Shown in pieces: positions 61,787-64,000 of a stretch of DNA of 64,000 nucleotides. This DNA comes from Phenylobacterium sp. GTDB lineage: Bacteria; Pseudomonadota; Alphaproteobacteria; Caulobacterales; Caulobacteraceae. The notes below the pieces were generated by a model. That model was not told where the DNA came from. It saw nothing but the letters and a program-made list of their open reading frames with translations, and searched no databases. Within the stretch, counting starts at the first letter, position 1. Each line of letters opens with the position of its first letter. The translations under genes and the position numbers were made by a program. The stretch spans positions 41,671 to 105,670 of the forward strand of contig NZ_SCVD01000003.1 of the NCBI RefSeq assembly GCF_004297125.1, given 5' to 3'.

Positions 61787-62533
61787 ATGAGATCCAAGAT
61801 CCTGCTGGCGGCCGCCGCCGTGCTCGCGCTCTCGACCGGCATGGCCGAAGCTGCGCCGTCCGCCGCCGTCGTGGCCGCGGTCGCCGACAAGGGCCGCCCC
61901 GAGGCCGACACCAAGCGCGACGCCGACCGCAAGCCGGCCGAGATGATGGAGTTCGCCGGCGTGAAGCCGGGCGACAAGGTGGCCGACTTCATCCCGGGCG
62001 GCGGTTACTTCACCCGCATCTTCGCCAAGACGGTCGGACCGAAGGGCAAGGTCTATGCGGTGACCAACCCGCCGCCGGCCACAGCCACGACCCCGCCGGC
62101 CATCCTCGGCATCGCGGCGGACCCGCAATATGGAAACATCACCGTCGTCTCGACCGGCATCGGCAGCTTCGCCTTGCCCGAGCAGGTCGACGTATTCTGG
62201 ACCTCCCAAAACTACCACGACCTGTTCGCGCGGGCCCGGAACATCGACATCGCGAAGGTCGACAAGCTGATCTTCGACTCGATCAAGCCGGGCGGCGTCT
62301 TCATCGTCCTGGACCACGCCGCGGCGGCCGGCGCCCCGATCGACCCCGACGACAAGCTGCACCGGATCGATCCCGCGGCGGTCCGCAAGCAACTGGAGAG
62401 CTCGGGCTTCAAGTACGACGGCGAGAGCACCGTGCTGCGCAACCCGGCCGACGACCACACCAAGCCCGTGTTCGACCCGTCGATCCGCGGCCACACCGAC
62501 CAGTTCGTCTACAAGTTCCGCAAACCCAAATAG
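61787..62533 (+). CDS. Exported class I SAM-methyltransferase-like protein
   Basis: A 248-residue protein with a signal peptide (MRSKILLAAAAVLALSTGMAEA). The mature chain has the start of a Rossmann-like methyltransferase fold (KPGDKVADFIPGGGYFTRIFAK), but the SAM loop is DFIPGGG rather than the usual DxGxGxG. A gene for this type of periplasmic methyltransferase-like protein is common in alphaproteobacteria and its activity is not established. CGGGAGGAAC precedes the ATG. It is inserted between two valine-pathway genes. Confidence 0.85.
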   Translation: MRSKILLAAAAVLALSTGMAEAAPSAAVVAAVADKGRPEADTKRDADRKPAEMMEFAGVKPGDKVADFIPGGGYFTRIFAKTVGPKGKVYAVTNPPPATATTPPAILGIAADPQYGNITVVSTGIGSFALPEQVDVFWTSQNYHDLFARARNIDIAKVDKLIFDSIKPGGVFIVLDHAAAAGAPIDPDDKLHRIDPAAVRKQLESSGFKYDGESTVLRNPADDHTKPVFDPSIRGHTDQFVYKFRKPK

Positions 62534-62552
62534 CCACAGCGAAGAGGTATCC

Positions 62553-63449
62553 ATGACCCGCGTAGCGTTCATCGGCCTGGGCAACATGGGCGGCGGAATG
62601 GCCGCCAACCAGGCGAAGGCGGGGCGCGAGGTCATGGCCTTCGACCTCTCCCAGGCGGCTCTCGACAAGGCCGCCGGGGCGGGTTGCGCCAAGGCCGCGT
62701 CGGTGGCCGAGGCGGTGAAGACCGCCGACGCCGTCATCACCATGCTGCCGGCCGGCCCGCATGTCCGCCAGGTCTACGCGGAGCAGATCCTGCCCAACGC
62801 GCCGAAGTCGGCGCTGCTGATCGACTCCTCGACCATCGACGTGGAGAGCGCCCGCGCCGTGGCCGCCCAGGCGAAAGCCGCGGGGTTCCGCTTCGCCGAC
62901 GCTCCGGTCTCCGGCGGCACGGCGGCGGCCGACGCCGGGACCCTGGCCTTCATGGTGGGCTGCGACGAGGCCGATTTCGCCGCCGTCGAGGAGATGATCG
63001 CGCCCATGTCGCGCGTGACGATGCGCGCCGGCGACCACGGGGCGGGGCAGGCGGCCAAGATCTGCAACAACATGGTGCTGGGCATCTCGATGATCGGAGT
63101 TTGCGAAGCCTTCGCGCTCGCCGAGAAGCTGGGTCTGGAGGGCGAGCGGTTCTTCGAGATCGCCTCGAAGTCCTCAGGCCAGTGCTGGAGCCTGACCAGC
63201 TACTGTCCGTTCCCGGGCCCGGTGCCGACCGCGCCCTCGAATCGCGGCTACGAGGGCGGCTTCGCCACCGCCATGATGCTCAAGGATCTGAAACTGGCCC
63301 AGGACGCCGCAGCCAAGGCCGGCGCAGCCACGCCGCTGGGCGGGGCGGCCGAAGGTCTCTACGCCCTGTTCGATCGCCTGGGTGGCGGGGGTAAGGACTT
63401 CTCGGCGATTCTGGAGATGCTCCGAGGCAACGCGCCGCAGGCGTCCTGA
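62553..63449 (+). CDS. mmsB: 3-Hydroxyisobutyrate dehydrogenase
   Basis: A 298-residue beta-hydroxyacid dehydrogenase. The NAD loop is FIGLGNMGGGMAANQAKAG, the substrate-binding segment DAPVSGGTAAADAGTL, and the catalytic lysine is in GAGQAAKICNNMVLG. It oxidises 3-hydroxyisobutyrate to methylmalonate semialdehyde, the step after the hydrolase encoded two genes upstream. It ends the valine operon; the methylmalonate-semialdehyde dehydrogenase gene is not in the window. Confidence 0.95.
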   Translation: MTRVAFIGLGNMGGGMAANQAKAGREVMAFDLSQAALDKAAGAGCAKAASVAEAVKTADAVITMLPAGPHVRQVYAEQILPNAPKSALLIDSSTIDVESARAVAAQAKAAGFRFADAPVSGGTAAADAGTLAFMVGCDEADFAAVEEMIAPMSRVTMRAGDHGAGQAAKICNNMVLGISMIGVCEAFALAEKLGLEGERFFEIASKSSGQCWSLTSYCPFPGPVPTAPSNRGYEGGFATAMMLKDLKLAQDAAAKAGAATPLGGAAEGLYALFDRLGGGGKDFSAILEMLRGNAPQAS

Positions 63450-63576
63450 TCCGCGCAAGGGCAGATGGCGCGCGAATGAGAAGCGTTCTCTAGCGCGCCT
63501 CTCGGGACGGCTCGCAATGCGGGCCCCCCACTCACGAATTCTGCGGATCAGGTCACGAAAGTTGCAGCGCCTGCGA

Positions 63577-63635
63577 CCCCTGAATTTATGGACAACGTGA
63601 AATCACGGCGCCAAAAGGCGTGCATAATTCAGGGG
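63577..63635. promoter_or_regulatory. Inverted repeat upstream of hemA
   Basis: CCCCTGAATTTATG (63577-63590) and CATAATTCAGGGG (63623-63635) are complementary with one bulged base, about 32 bases apart, ending 45 bases before the hemA start. It could be an operator pair or a leader hairpin in the hemA transcript. Confidence 0.45.
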
Positions 63636-63679
63636 CCGGGAAGAGCGCGCTCCCAAGAACGCGCACCGGGAACAAGTCG

Positions 63680-64000
63680 ATGGATTACAGGGAAGCCTTC
63701 CGCACCGCCTTGGACCGCGTCCGGTCCGAAGGCCGCTACCGGGTCTTTGCGGACCTGAAGCGGCATCGCGGCGAGTTCCCGCGCGCCACCTGGACGCGGG
63801 GCGACGGCTCGACGGCCGACGTCACGGTCTGGTGTTCGAACGACTACCTGGGGCAGGGGCAGAACCCGGTGGTGCTGGACGCGATGCATCAGGCCATCGA
63901 GGAGGCTGGGGCCGGATCGGGCGGCACGCGGAACATCTCGGGCACGACCCACTACCATGTGGAGCTGGAGCACGAGCTGGCCGACCTTCACCAGAAGGAA
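63680..64000 (+). CDS. hemA: 5-Aminolevulinate synthase, N-terminal part
   Basis: The first 107 residues of a PLP-dependent 5-aminolevulinate synthase, cut by the window edge. DVTVWCSNDYLGQGQNP and GAGSGGTRNISGTTHYHVELE are the family's conserved N-terminal blocks, with the asparagine and arginine that bind succinyl-CoA. This C4 route from glycine and succinyl-CoA is characteristic of alphaproteobacteria. Its product feeds HemB, encoded 5 kb upstream on the other strand. Confidence 0.95.
   Translation, partial: MDYREAFRTALDRVRSEGRYRVFADLKRHRGEFPRATWTRGDGSTADVTVWCSNDYLGQGQNPVVLDAMHQAIEEAGAGSGGTRNISGTTHYHVELEHELADLHQKE

Overview
The window is GC-rich DNA from an alphaproteobacterium, most likely a member of the Caulobacteraceae such as Phenylobacterium or Caulobacter. 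The lineage clues are a hemA-type 5-aminolevulinate synthase, a short HdaA-type DnaA-domain protein with a clamp-binding motif, PEPxxWA-CTERM proteins, MotB, and a promoter close to the Caulobacter housekeeping sigma consensus. No rRNA, tRNA, CRISPR array or insertion sequence was seen.

Bases 1 to about 25,480 form a catabolic island. It encodes a TonB-dependent receptor (end only), an MFS carrier, a cytochrome P450, two Rieske oxygenases, four short-chain dehydrogenases, an Old Yellow Enzyme homologue, an acyl-CoA synthetase and a pair of acyl-CoA dehydrogenases of the two-subunit type. It also has two crotonases, a thiolase-like/DUF35 pair resembling the steroid side-chain aldolase Ltp2-ChsH2, a GST, an APH-like kinase and two TetR regulators. 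The inventory fits uptake, hydroxylation, CoA activation, beta-oxidation and retro-aldol cleavage of a cyclic terpenoid or steroid-like carboxylic acid; the substrate is inferred, not shown. The island also carries a 2-oxoacid dehydrogenase whose E2 is split into a free 76-residue lipoyl protein and a free catalytic core 6 kb away.

Nine copies of a 24-bp imperfect dyad (half sites AAAANTAGCA and TGCAANTTTT around five bases) lie in eight intergenic positions, nearly all in front of island transcription units. They look like the operators of one TetR-controlled regulon, and both TetR genes lie behind a copy.

From 25.7 kb onward the DNA is chromosomal core with some accessory genes. It holds trigger factor (tig), a three-gene 2-oxoacid:acceptor oxidoreductase with a GltD-like NAD(P) subunit (27.6-32.3 kb), a TspO-like membrane protein, a DUF3313-type lipoprotein and a large RTX protein with Ig-like repeats. 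Next come YqeY and TfoX-like proteins, a translationally coupled PEP-CTERM gene trio, a CadC-like regulator, purM and rnd. A probable structured RNA with a promoter, GCGA tetraloop hairpins and a strong terminator (45.0-45.4 kb) is followed by a second RTX protein, a polyphosphate operon (CYTH-CHAD, ppk, ppx), hdaA, bpt and motB. After several small enzymes and hemB there is a valine-catabolic operon (59.6-63.4 kb), and the window ends inside hemA.
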